Shown: positions 1 through 8,284 of the stretch, one piece after another
How the letters are laid out: each line of letters opens with the position of its first letter
Numbering within the stretch: position 1 is the first letter of the stretch
Assembly (NCBI GenBank): GCA_002332755.1
Contig: DDBO01000046.1
Location: forward strand, 1 to 25,160
DNA from: Bacteroidales bacterium UBA2030
GTDB lineage: Bacteria; Bacteroidota; Bacteroidia; Bacteroidales; TTA-H9
Direction: 5' to 3'
Length of the DNA: 25,160 nucleotides
Position numbers and translations under genes: made by a program
Notes under the pieces: generated by a model
Told to the model about the DNA's origin: nothing
The model's input: only the letters and a program-made list of their open reading frames with translations
Databases searched by the model: none

Positions 1-359
1 TATCCCGGTAGAAATTTACAAATCCCAAAACGCCTTTATCCTGTTTAGAGCTTATAAATGTAATTATAGAACAACTCCTTACAAATAAAAGTTACTTTTT
101 ATTCAGGTTAGGATTCTGGCACAACAGATAAGGCCAGATATTCAAATCATTTACATCAACAATATAAATTTGGCATTTGACTCTATAAAGACTATATCAA
201 TCTTGTTTTATATTTTGAGGTTTATCCTGGCCCCAGAAATTGAGCATTAAAAAAGGGAGGGCTACTCCTTGATTTGCAGCCCTCCCTTATTAACCCGTTG
301 CAGGATATCAATCCTTTAATAATTAAATAACAATACGACTCACGTCACTGGGTTTTATA
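1..359. other. Non-coding stretch at left edge
   Basis: I see no convincing coding region on either strand. The stretch is AT-rich. It contains a perfect 11-bp hairpin (253-288) that fits the terminator of the leftward alpha-galactosidase gene, and an isolated match to the Bacteroidota -7 element on the plus strand (TAAATTTG, 165-172) with no gene downstream of it. Confidence 0.6.
246..288 (-). terminator. Rho-independent terminator of the alpha-galactosidase gene
   Basis: The arms 253-263 and 278-288 are perfectly complementary (11 bp, loop 264-277). Read on the minus strand, the hairpin is followed by a run of T (the A-run at 249-254). It lies about 70 bases beyond the stop codon at 360. 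The plus-strand side has only a weak T run, so leftward termination is the better reading. Confidence 0.8.
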
Positions 360-2621
360 TCAATGTATTTTCATAAGCACCACACCATGCGAAGGAACCA
401 CGAATTCCTTTTCCTGATTATATGTTCCGGCTGACTGCTGGCGCCAGACATCACGCAGGGTACCCTGAGGTCGAAGGCCGGCCTTGGAGAAGTTCAGCCT
501 ATAACTCATTGTCTTTTCCCCCAGGTTAAAAATACCAAAGGCTTGCGTACCGTCAGAGAGTTCTTTTACCCACACCTGAATATCACCATCTACTAATGCC
601 TGACGGGCCTGATAACCCAAGGGGTCCTGGTCGAGTGCCAAAACCTCATCGTTGGTAAGTAAATTAAGGGTGAAATCGTCCAGCGTTTTTAGATCGCAGC
701 CGATAAGCAAAGGGGCTGAGAGCAGGCACCAAAGTGAAATGTGGGTATATTGTTCGTCGGGAGTAAGCCGTGTGGGATGTAAATTGGGTCCCCAGCCCAC
801 ATTGCCAACTACCAACATATCGGGATCGTTCCAATGGCCAGGCTTAGCATAAGGTTGGTTTTCAACCTGACTGAAACCTATCTCCTTCAGACTTTCCCAG
901 GTATCGGTAATATCGCCAGTTGTACGCCACAAATTGCCACCCACTTCAGCTCCCCAACGCCATACTTTGCTCATTCCATACTGGCACAGGCTGTAAACAA
1001 TATCCCTATCCACCTGATCCAGCGCATAACGCATCACAAAATAGGGCTTTTTACGCTCAGGCAATGAGGTATCTTTCGCAATTCCATCGTAAGAGCACCA
1101 GTCGTATTTCAGGTAATCGACTCCCCACTGGGCGTAGCTGCGGGCATCGTTGAGTTCGTAACCGTAGCTGCCTGTATATTGGCCACAGGTAAGAGGACCC
1201 GGACTGCTATAGATACCAAATTTTAATCCGAGAGAATGGATATAATCTCCCAGGCGTTTCATATCGGGGAATTTCTCGTTGGTAAGGATATTTCCCTGAG
1301 CGTCCCTTTTGGGTTCTTTATCGCGGTGAATTTCCCAGCCATCGTCGATGTTGATATAAGTCCAGCCGTGATCGCGCAGCCCTTTTTCGACATACATATC
1401 AGCACTTGCTTTCACTTTTTCTTCATCCACACTCAGGCCCCAGCAATTCCAGCTATTCCATCCCATCGGGGGTGTAAGGCAAATCTGTTTTCCCACACGA
1501 ATGGTAAATTCCTTTGAGGCCTCGCCAAAATCGTTGATAGCATGAAAAACCATTTTGTAATCCCCTTCCTTATCCAATTTACCCGTGATGATACCTGTAT
1601 TTGGATCAAGCACCAAACCGGCCGGTAATTTTTCAACCCTGTATTTTATGGGTTTCTTACCGGTAACAGGAATAGTATAAAGAAAAGGTCGGCCGGGTCT
1701 TACTCCGGTAATCACCGGGCCATTGATACGGGGAGAATCAGGAGCCGGAGGGGTTAGAATGTACGGTGTTTCTTCTTTGAATTTTAGCTCCTGCTTTTCT
1801 CCCTTGATTTCGAATTCATACTCCACAACCAAAGAATGGTCGGTTTGTGGCAATGAGATTTCTATCCGTTTTTCTTCTCCCGGTTTGAGTGTAATGCTGT
1901 ATTTTTTTTCCCGAAGTTCTTTGCCTGAGGTTTTATGACTAACTTCCAAATCAAACTCCCCGTTCAACTTATATACCGAAGACAGGTTTTTCAAATAAAC
2001 GTTTTTTACCAGTTGATTTCCTTTAAAAGCGAAAGCCTCTCTGCCAAAATCAACCATTAGATAATCGGTAAGGCGAGTAAGCCTGAGTGTTTGGTCACCG
2101 GTATACATACCTCCCTGTCCTCCTTCATCATATACACGTATGGCGAGAACATTCTCAGCGTCCCACCGAATGAGCTGACTATTGAGAGGGATTTTGTAAG
2201 ACCGCTTTCTATCCCAATAATTGGTAGGGGCCTTGATAAAAGACATATCCTCCTTTTGGGCATCGGTTGCAGCAAAGCCATTCACGCCAATCAGATGGCC
2301 ATTAAGGTAAGTCTGGTCGAAATTGTTGATTTTTCCAAGATAAATAAGCAAAGAATCTTTAAGGTAAGCTGATTTTTTGAGGGAAGAGGGAATAGTGAAT
2401 TTTAGCCTGAACCATGCAAACCCATCATAGGGGTCGTACCCTTGCTGTTCCCAGATTCGGTCAACGGAAATAGCTGCCCATCCCGAATCATCAAAATCAA
2501 AAGCAGCCCATGAAAGGTTGTCGCCCTTGGAAAATTTCCATCTCTGGTTCAGTGGAATTTCATTTTGCCCAACGAGATGAAATACACTTAACAGAAAAAA
2601 GAATAAAATAATGCGTTTCAT
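360..2621 (-). CDS. Secreted GH27 alpha-galactosidase with Ig-like and jelly-roll domains
   Basis: Predicted exported exo-alpha-galactosidase removing terminal alpha-galactose from glycans. Residues are numbered from an ATG at 2651. Signal peptide about 11-29; a GH2-like sugar-binding jelly roll about 32-200; a linker region; a putative Ig (He_PIG-type) domain about 312-387; GH27 catalytic barrel from about 393 to the end. Family residues are visible: substrate-binding Asp pair in NIDDGW (436-437), nucleophile Asp517 in KYDWC, Arg576 with acid/base Asp580 in WRTTGDI, and NDPDM at 608-612 (human GLA numbering D92/D93, D170, R227/D231, D266 by alignment). I prefer the ATG at 2621, which begins MKRIILFFF, because the 2651 start would overlap the predicted -7 promoter element and adds a non-hydrophobic extension. 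There is no T9SS tail and no SusCD neighbours. Confidence 0.92.
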   Translation of the reverse strand: MKRIILFFFLLSVFHLVGQNEIPLNQRWKFSKGDNLSWAAFDFDDSGWAAISVDRIWEQQGYDPYDGFAWFRLKFTIPSSLKKSAYLKDSLLIYLGKINNFDQTYLNGHLIGVNGFAATDAQKEDMSFIKAPTNYWDRKRSYKIPLNSQLIRWDAENVLAIRVYDEGGQGGMYTGDQTLRLTRLTDYLMVDFGREAFAFKGNQLVKNVYLKNLSSVYKLNGEFDLEVSHKTSGKELREKKYSITLKPGEEKRIEISLPQTDHSLVVEYEFEIKGEKQELKFKEETPYILTPPAPDSPRINGPVITGVRPGRPFLYTIPVTGKKPIKYRVEKLPAGLVLDPNTGIITGKLDKEGDYKMVFHAINDFGEASKEFTIRVGKQICLTPPMGWNSWNCWGLSVDEEKVKASADMYVEKGLRDHGWTYINIDDGWEIHRDKEPKRDAQGNILTNEKFPDMKRLGDYIHSLGLKFGIYSSPGPLTCGQYTGSYGYELNDARSYAQWGVDYLKYDWCSYDGIAKDTSLPERKKPYFVMRYALDQVDRDIVYSLCQYGMSKVWRWGAEVGGNLWRTTGDITDTWESLKEIGFSQVENQPYAKPGHWNDPDMLVVGNVGWGPNLHPTRLTPDEQYTHISLWCLLSAPLLIGCDLKTLDDFTLNLLTNDEVLALDQDPLGYQARQALVDGDIQVWVKELSDGTQAFGIFNLGEKTMSYRLNFSKAGLRPQGTLRDVWRQQSAGTYNQEKEFVVPSHGVVLMKIH

Positions 2622-2648
2622 TGGTTTATTAGATTTTATTTGGCATTT

Positions 2649-2656
2649 CAAAAATA
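2649..2656 (-). promoter_or_regulatory. Bacteroidota -7 element for the alpha-galactosidase gene
   Basis: On the minus strand this reads TATTTTTG, matching TAnnTTTG. The start site would be near 2643, giving a leader of about 20 bases before the ATG at 2621. No clear -33 TTTG is visible. Confidence 0.5.
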
Positions 2657-2734
2657 TGGATTAAATCGAGATGATTTCTTCCTGGTCGGGGAATAAATTT
2701 TTAAATGAGTAGGCATCAGGGAGCAACGTATCGT

Positions 2735-2742
2735 TAATTTTG
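2735..2742 (+). promoter_or_regulatory. Bacteroidota -7 element for the PorE-like gene
   Basis: TAATTTTG followed by C matches TAnnTTTG. Transcription would begin close to 2748, about 25 bases before the TTG start at 2774. It is divergent from the promoter at 2649-2656. Confidence 0.5.
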
Positions 2743-2773
2743 CAAAATGTAATCCACCCAAATTGCCCGACCC

Positions 2774-4738
2774 TTGAAAAAGATTTATTCATTCTTTGTC
2801 TTTTTTGTTTTCTTTCAGACACTTATATCCCATACGCTTTTTGCGCAACGACAATTAAGTACGCGGTCGGATAAAGCAGAGAAGGCATATTACCGTGGGT
2901 CGGATTGTTACAACATGAAAGAGTTGAAGTGCGCCGAGGAAGAATTTCGGAAGGCAGTCAAGGCAGATGAGCGATTCAGTGAGGCGTGGATAGTGTTGGG
3001 TGAAGTATTGGCAGATCAAGAAAAATACAACCAAGCCCTGGAAGCCTTCCAGTCGGCCATTAAGCTGGGACGCACCTATTATCCGGAGGTACTTTATTTC
3101 ATGGGAACCCTTGAGCTTAAGTTAGGTGAATACGAAAAGGCAAAGAATCATTTCAATGAGTTTTTAGCCACCAATCCCACGTCTCCGCGGCGTACAGCCA
3201 TGGCTCAACGGCAATTAGCCGATTGTGAGTTTGCCATTCAAGCCATAAAAAATCCGGTACCCTTCAATCCTATAAATCTTGGTCCGGAAATTAACTCAGA
3301 ATATTCGGAGTATTTTCCCTGCCTGACGGTGGACGACCAGATGATGTTATTCACCCGGCGTATTCCATCCAAAGAAATACCAGGCCGGGAGCAGGAAGAT
3401 TTCTATGTATCTCGAAAAATAGAAGGGAAATGGTCGAAAGCAGAATCCATTGGAGCACCGATCAATACGAGATACAATGAGGGAGCCCCAACCCTGTCGC
3501 CCGATGGTAGTTATTTGATATTTACAGCATGTGCAGCGCAGGGCGATTATGGTGCAGGGCGCGAGGGTTATGGCTCGTGCGACTTATTCCTCTCGCGAAA
3601 AATGGGGAATAACTGGAGTGAACCCCGAAACATCGGATTTCCGGTGAACACTTCGAAATGGGAAACTCAACCTTCGTTTTCAAGTGATGGGCGAACGCTC
3701 TACTTTGTTCGCGGATACACCGATAGCCGGGGCTATTATAATCAGGATATCTATGTAACACAGTTGCAGGATGACGGAAGCTGGAATGAACCCACCCCAT
3801 TACCCGATTACATCAACAGCCCGGGAAATGAGGAGAGCGTATTTATACATCCTGACGGTCAAACCTTATATTTCTCTTCGGATGGTTGGCCAGGAATGGG
3901 AGGAAAAGACATATACATGTGCAGAAAGCAGGTGGATGGGACCTGGTCGGCTCCGGTAAATCTGGGTTATCCCATCAATACCGCCAACGACGAAAACAGT
4001 CTGGTAGTGTCGGGTGACGGTCGTTTTGGCTTTTTTGCTTCAGATCGTCAGGGCGGTTACGGCAAACTCGACCTATATTACTTTGAAATTCCGGAAAGCA
4101 AGAGACCTAAACCCCTTACCTACCTTAAAGGTACGGTTTTCGATGCAAGCGACGGCCATAAACTCGGAGCACGCTTCGAGCTTATCGATCTGGCCACAGG
4201 ACAAACGGTGGTTTCATCAACTAGCGATCCAGTGGATGGTACTTTCCTGGTGGCCTTACCCGCTGGCAGCACTTATGCCCTCAATGTGAGCCATCCCAGT
4301 TATTTATTTTATTCTGACCATTTTGATCTCCAGGGAAATTTCACTGCGCTAAATCCTTTCCTCAAAGACGTACCCTTGCAGCCTGTAAGTGTGGGACAGG
4401 AAGTTGTGTTAAAAAATGTATTCTTCGATACCGACAGTTACCAACTCTTGCCTGAGTCGAAGACCGAACTCGACAGGCTTGCAAAACTTTTACTCGACAA
4501 TCCCGGAATGTGTATCGAAATAGCCGGACATACCGATAGCCAGGGTGGAGAAGCTCACAACCTGGAGCTTTCACTCAACCGGGCTAAGGCAGTATTCGAC
4601 TATCTGACCTCCAAAGGGATTCCATCCGAAAGACTTACTTACAAGGGTTATGGGAAAAATCGCCCCATCGACACCAACGAGACACCAGAAGGTAGAGCCA
4701 ACAACCGACGAACAGAATTTAAAGTTACCCGAATATAA
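2774..4738 (+). CDS. PorE-like OmpA-family protein (TPR, beta-propeller, CRD, OmpA_C)
   Basis: Predicted envelope protein anchoring an outer-membrane assembly to peptidoglycan. Order along 654 residues: signal peptide 1-25 (cleavage after FAQ, no lipobox Cys), TPR repeats about 33-155, PD40/WD40-like propeller blades about 165-440 (repeated SPDG/SSDG/HPDG motifs), carboxypeptidase-regulatory-like beta domain about 448-535, OmpA_C about 545-654 with Asp588 (GHTD) and Arg603 (LSLNRA), the peptidoglycan-binding positions. This is the domain order of the T9SS component PorE (PG1058) of Porphyromonas, but several paralogues share it in Bacteroidota, so orthology is not proven. The start is TTG: the in-frame ATG at 2747 is followed at once by TAA, leaving TTG at 2774 as the only plausible start before the signal peptide. 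The UPF0316 gene follows after 5 bases. Confidence 0.85.
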   Translation: MKKIYSFFVFFVFFQTLISHTLFAQRQLSTRSDKAEKAYYRGSDCYNMKELKCAEEEFRKAVKADERFSEAWIVLGEVLADQEKYNQALEAFQSAIKLGRTYYPEVLYFMGTLELKLGEYEKAKNHFNEFLATNPTSPRRTAMAQRQLADCEFAIQAIKNPVPFNPINLGPEINSEYSEYFPCLTVDDQMMLFTRRIPSKEIPGREQEDFYVSRKIEGKWSKAESIGAPINTRYNEGAPTLSPDGSYLIFTACAAQGDYGAGREGYGSCDLFLSRKMGNNWSEPRNIGFPVNTSKWETQPSFSSDGRTLYFVRGYTDSRGYYNQDIYVTQLQDDGSWNEPTPLPDYINSPGNEESVFIHPDGQTLYFSSDGWPGMGGKDIYMCRKQVDGTWSAPVNLGYPINTANDENSLVVSGDGRFGFFASDRQGGYGKLDLYYFEIPESKRPKPLTYLKGTVFDASDGHKLGARFELIDLATGQTVVSSTSDPVDGTFLVALPAGSTYALNVSHPSYLFYSDHFDLQGNFTALNPFLKDVPLQPVSVGQEVVLKNVFFDTDSYQLLPESKTELDRLAKLLLDNPGMCIEIAGHTDSQGGEAHNLELSLNRAKAVFDYLTSKGIPSERLTYKGYGKNRPIDTNETPEGRANNRRTEFKVTRI

Positions 4739-4743
4739 AGCCT

Positions 4744-5343
4744 ATGGAAACAACCTGGTTTACTAACGAACAATGGATTTATACCTATATCATCATACCT
4801 TTTCTGATATTTATTGCTCGAATAAGCGATCAAAGCATCGGCACCCTGCGTTTGATATTTATATCAAAGGGATACAAGAACCTGGCGCCACTCATCGGAT
4901 TCTTCGAGGTTATCATCTGGATTTTGGCCATACGCCAAATCTTTCAACATCTCGACAACTGGGTTTGCTATATCGCCTATGGGGCAGGATTTGCAACCGG
5001 AAATTATATTGGAATACTGCTTGATGAAAGGCTTTCGTTAGGCAATGTTCTTGTAAGAGTTATTCCCCGCTTCGATACGACCAACCTTATAAACGATCTT
5101 TCGGCTCATGGCTACGGTCTTACAGTAATGAATGCAGAAGGGAAAAGCGGTCCGGTAAAAATTATTCTCACTATCATACAACGCAAAGAACTTCCCGCAG
5201 TTATTGAAATTATCAACCGGCACAATCCCAATGCATTTTATACCATCGAAGAGGTAAAAGCCGTAAACAAAGGGGTTTTTAAGCAGGCTAATAACACCAG
5301 TCTTTTCAAGGCACTCATTTGGGGCCCTAAAAAAATGAAATAA
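4744..5343 (+). CDS. UPF0316 / DUF2179 membrane protein
   Basis: Integral inner-membrane protein of unknown function, 199 residues. Three hydrophobic segments lie at about 14-34, 47-66 and 70-90, matching the DUF5698 region, followed by a soluble C-terminal DUF2179 domain (about 105-170) that resembles the small ligand-sensing domain of YitT-type proteins. The motif around ARISDQSIGTLRLIF is characteristic of the UPF0316 family. The gene starts 5 bases after the stop of the PorE-like gene, so the two are probably co-transcribed. The family assignment is firm; the role is not known. Confidence 0.85.
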   Translation: METTWFTNEQWIYTYIIIPFLIFIARISDQSIGTLRLIFISKGYKNLAPLIGFFEVIIWILAIRQIFQHLDNWVCYIAYGAGFATGNYIGILLDERLSLGNVLVRVIPRFDTTNLINDLSAHGYGLTVMNAEGKSGPVKIILTIIQRKELPAVIEIINRHNPNAFYTIEEVKAVNKGVFKQANNTSLFKALIWGPKKMK

Positions 5344-5425
5344 CCCTGCTGAACAAAACTATAAATAAAACCTTTAACGATTTAAATTGTTAGACAATGG
5401 GTTTTTCCAGCCCAGAGGATAACCC

Positions 5426-5433
5426 TATCTTTG
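5426..5433 (+). promoter_or_regulatory. Bacteroidota -7 element for the thrS operon
   Basis: TATCTTTG followed by C, matching TAnnTTTG. Predicted transcription start near 5438, giving a leader of about 50 bases that contains the hairpin at 5451-5473. Confidence 0.6.
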
Positions 5434-5450
5434 CAACCCCAAAAACTGGT

Positions 5451-5473
5451 GTGTCCGGTTTGTAGCGGACCAC
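5451..5473 (+). promoter_or_regulatory. Hairpin in thrS leader resembling a tRNA-Thr(UGU) anticodon arm
   Basis: A 5-bp stem (5453-5457 with 5466-5470), extendable by two pairs past a bulged C5471, closes an 8-base loop GTTTGTAG. The loop contains TT-TGT-AG, the layout U32 U33 / anticodon UGU / 37-38 of a threonine tRNA. It lies 20 bases before the thrS ATG. In E. coli, ThrRS represses thrS by binding an anticodon-arm mimic at a similar place. That this hairpin works the same way is inference. Confidence 0.35.
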
Positions 5474-5490
5474 ATAAAAACACAAACAGA

Positions 5491-7428
5491 ATGATTAACA
5501 TTACATTACCCGACAACAGTGTAAGACAGTACCCTAAAGGAGTGACGGGGCTTGAAATCGCCAAGAGTATCAGCGAGGGCCTCGCCCGTAAAGTGCTTTC
5601 CGTAAAAGTAGATGACGAAGTGTGGGATGCTACGCGCCCCATCACCCGCGATGCCCGTATTAAATTGTTAACCTGGGACGATGACGAAGGAAAGGCCACA
5701 ATGTGGCACTCTTCGGCACATCTGATGGCTGAGGCTATTGAAAGCCTGTATCCCGGAGTGAAATTTGGCATTGGTCCCGATATCGAAAATGGTTTTTATT
5801 ACGACATCGACTTTGGAGATTATCAAATTTCGAGCGACGATTTTCCCAAGATTGAAGAAAGAATGCTCGAATTTGCCCGACAAAATCAAGCCTTCAAACG
5901 TAGGGAAGTTAGTAAAGCAGAAGCCCTTGAATATTTTTCACGAAAAGGAGATGAATATAAAATAGAGCTTATCAACGAGTTGGAAGACGGCTCGATCACA
6001 TTTTACGAATCAGGGCAGTTTACCGATTTGTGCCGTGGACCGCACTTGCCTGATACCAGCCCCATTAAGGCTGTAAAATTACTGGCAACAGCCGGAGCTT
6101 ATTGGAGGGGTGACGAGAAACGCAAAATGCTGACGCGTATTTATGGCATCACTTTCCCCAAGGCCGATATGCTTAAAGAATACCTCACGTTATTGGAAGA
6201 AGCCAAGAAACGCGATCATCGGAAAATCGGCAAAGACCTCGACCTATTTCATTTTTCTCAAAAAGTAGGCAACGGACTCCCGCTTTGGACTCCCCGTGGA
6301 GCCATGCTCAGGGAGCGACTTACCGATTTTCTCAAGCGTGAGCTTTATCGCAGAGGGTATTTACTGGTGGCAAGCCCTCATATCGGAAACGTAAATCTAT
6401 ACAAGACATCGGGCCATTACGAAAAATATGGAGCTGATTCTTTCAGACCCATCACCACACCCGAGCCGGGCGAAGAGTTCATGCTTAAACCTATGAATTG
6501 CCCGCATCATTGCGAAATTTATAACCGCAAACCGGTTTCATATAAAGAACTTCCCTTGCGTTATGCAGAATTTGGCACTGTTTACCGCTATGAGCAGTCA
6601 GGCGTGTTGCACGGTCTTACCCGGGTTCGCGGATTTACACAGGATGATGCCCATATTTTCTGTAGGCCCGATCAGCTTAAAGAAGAATTTTTGGGCGTAA
6701 TAGATTTAGTACTATATCTTTTTAAGGCTTTTGAATTCAAAGAATTCATTGCACAGGTTTCATTACGCGATCCCAATAACAAAACCAAGTATATTGGAAC
6801 TGACGAAAATTGGGAGAAGGCGGAAAAGGCAATTATAGAAGCGGCTATCGAAAAAAACCTCAACCCTGTGCTTGTTCCCGGAGAAGCAGCCTTTTATGGA
6901 CCCAAGCTGGATTTTATCGTAAAAGATGCCATCGGCCGAAAATGGCAGCTCAGCACTATTCAGGTTGACTATAATCTGCCGGAACGATTTGAATTAGAAT
7001 ACATTGGAGCGGATAACCAGAAACACCGCCCCGTAATGATACACAGGGCGATCTTTGGTTCCATTGAAAGGTTTGTGGCGGTAATGATAGAACACACGGC
7101 GGGCAAATTCCCGGTATGGCTTGCTCCGACACAGGCTATCGTATTGCCTGTCAGTGAAAAATATCATGAATATGCAGAAAAAGTTTTAACTTTGCTAAAA
7201 AATTACGATATTCGCGCCCTCATTGACGACCGCAATGAGAAGATGGGCAGGAAGATCAGAGATGCTGAGCTTCAGCGTGTTCCATTCATGCTGGTAGTCG
7301 GTGAGAAAGAACAGAATGAAGAAACCGTTGCCGTAAGGCGACAGGGTAAAGGCGACCTGGGAAGCTTTACAGTAGCGGATTTTGCAGCCTCTGTTCAACA
7401 GGAAATCAAAGAGACCATTGGAGAGTAA
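5491..7428 (+). CDS. thrS: Threonine--tRNA ligase
   Basis: Class II aminoacyl-tRNA synthetase charging tRNA-Thr with threonine in the cytosol, with proofreading of mischarged serine. The 645 residues have the full bacterial layout: TGS domain 1-62; editing domain about 65-225 with HSSAH (73-77) and CRGPH (181-185); catalytic core about 245-540 with zinc ligands Cys337 (MNCPHH), His388 (DDAHIF) and His518 (MIHRA); anticodon-binding domain about 545-640. The ATG at 5491 is chosen because an in-frame extension to TTG 5431 would begin inside the -7 promoter element and is not part of the family. First gene of an operon with infC, rpmI and rplT, the common bacterial order. The leader carries a candidate autoregulatory hairpin. 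Confidence 0.97.
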   Translation: MINITLPDNSVRQYPKGVTGLEIAKSISEGLARKVLSVKVDDEVWDATRPITRDARIKLLTWDDDEGKATMWHSSAHLMAEAIESLYPGVKFGIGPDIENGFYYDIDFGDYQISSDDFPKIEERMLEFARQNQAFKRREVSKAEALEYFSRKGDEYKIELINELEDGSITFYESGQFTDLCRGPHLPDTSPIKAVKLLATAGAYWRGDEKRKMLTRIYGITFPKADMLKEYLTLLEEAKKRDHRKIGKDLDLFHFSQKVGNGLPLWTPRGAMLRERLTDFLKRELYRRGYLLVASPHIGNVNLYKTSGHYEKYGADSFRPITTPEPGEEFMLKPMNCPHHCEIYNRKPVSYKELPLRYAEFGTVYRYEQSGVLHGLTRVRGFTQDDAHIFCRPDQLKEEFLGVIDLVLYLFKAFEFKEFIAQVSLRDPNNKTKYIGTDENWEKAEKAIIEAAIEKNLNPVLVPGEAAFYGPKLDFIVKDAIGRKWQLSTIQVDYNLPERFELEYIGADNQKHRPVMIHRAIFGSIERFVAVMIEHTAGKFPVWLAPTQAIVLPVSEKYHEYAEKVLTLLKNYDIRALIDDRNEKMGRKIRDAELQRVPFMLVVGEKEQNEETVAVRRQGKGDLGSFTVADFAASVQQEIKETIGE

Positions 7429-7472
7429 TATCCCAAGGGGTCATTCATGCAATGTTTAACTAAACTGAGTTG

Positions 7473-7488
7473 AGGAGGAAAATCTATA
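7473..7488 (+). promoter_or_regulatory. Shine-Dalgarno AGGAGG with AUA start codon of infC
   Basis: AGGAGG (7473-7478) is a perfect Shine-Dalgarno, exactly 7 bases before an in-frame ATA (7486-7488). The next upstream in-frame codon of note is the stop TGA at 7471, and the only other candidate start is TTG at 7495, 16 bases from the AGGAGG. The spacing therefore favours AUA. I saw no comparable Shine-Dalgarno at the other starts I checked. Confidence 0.65.
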
Positions 7489-8040
7489 GCTGCCTTGAAC
7501 AAAAAGCCTGAACCTGGAAGACAGGCAAACAAACAGGAAGACGCATACAGGGTAAACGAAAGAATCAAAGCCCCTGTGGTAAGGGTAGTAGGCGAAAACA
7601 TTGAACAGCGGATTCTTCCCATAAAAGAAGCGCTGGATCTTGCCTACGAGATGGGTCTCGACCTGGTGGAAATTGCTCCCACTGCTAATCCGCCGGTATG
7701 TAAACTTGTAGACTACAGCAAGTTTATGTATGAGCAAAAGAAGAAGCAGAAGGAGATGAAAGCCAAGTCGGCCAAAATTGTGGTCAAGGAAATCAGGCTT
7801 GGGCCAAACACCGACGACCACGACTTTGAGTTTAAGCTCAATCACGCCCGGAAGTTCCTTGAAGAAGGGGCTAAAGTAAAGGTGGAAGTATTCTTTAAAG
7901 GACGCACCATTGTTTACACCGAGAAAGGCGAAATTATCCTTCTGAAGTTTGCCGCAGCTCTTGAAGATGTAGGAAAGGTAGAGAACCTCCCCAAACTGGA
8001 AGGCAAACGCATGTATATAATGATAGCACCCAAAAAATAG
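7486..8040 (+). CDS. infC: Translation initiation factor IF-3, probable AUA start
   Basis: IF-3 binds the 30S subunit, keeps it apart from 50S and rejects non-canonical start codons and wrong initiator tRNAs. The product (184 residues from AUA, 181 from TTG 7495) has the N-terminal domain (about 20-90, with YRVNERI and the LDLVEIAPTANPPVCKLVDY signature), a lysine-rich helical linker (about 85-105) and the C-terminal domain (about 105-184, with KEIRLGPNTDDHDFEFK). A rare start codon is typical of infC (AUU in E. coli) and allows IF-3 to limit its own synthesis; the AUA/AGGAGG arrangement suggests the same here. It follows thrS by 57 bases and precedes rpmI by 24. Confidence 0.95.
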   Translation: MAALNKKPEPGRQANKQEDAYRVNERIKAPVVRVVGENIEQRILPIKEALDLAYEMGLDLVEIAPTANPPVCKLVDYSKFMYEQKKKQKEMKAKSAKIVVKEIRLGPNTDDHDFEFKLNHARKFLEEGAKVKVEVFFKGRTIVYTEKGEIILLKFAAALEDVGKVENLPKLEGKRMYIMIAPKK

Positions 8041-8064
8041 AAACCTTTAAATACCAAACATACG

Positions 8065-8259
8065 ATGCCCAAGATGAAGTCGAAATCCGGTGCAAAGAAA
8101 CGTTTCAAATTCACCGGAACTGGTAAAATCAAACGCAGTCATGCATTTAAAAGTCATATTCTGACCAAGAAAACGACTAAGCGCAAACGCCGGCTCACCC
8201 ACGAGACTCTCGTTTCGAAAGCCGATTTCAGGAATGTAAAAGAAATGCTTGCCTGCTAA
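8065..8259 (+). CDS. rpmI: 50S ribosomal protein bL35
   Basis: Small basic ribosomal protein of the large subunit, 64 residues, the normal length. It begins MPKMKSKSGAKKRFKFTGTGK, the bL35 signature, and continues with a Lys/Arg-rich stretch that contacts 23S rRNA. It lies between infC and rplT as in most bacteria and is part of the same transcription unit. No Shine-Dalgarno precedes the ATG. Confidence 0.97.
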   Translation: MPKMKSKSGAKKRFKFTGTGKIKRSHAFKSHILTKKTTKRKRRLTHETLVSKADFRNVKEMLAC

Positions 8260-8284
8260 GGAAAATCAAAATTAATGTCAAACC

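Noticed and set aside
2747..2752. ATG-TAA start-stop in the leader of the PorE-like gene as a regulatory element
   Set aside because: It falls at the predicted transcription start and would hardly be present on the mRNA; likely chance.
5431..5490. N-terminal extension of ThrRS from TTG 5431, containing a CxxC
   Set aside because: It begins inside the -7 promoter element and runs through the leader hairpin; the family start MINITLPDNS is at 5491.
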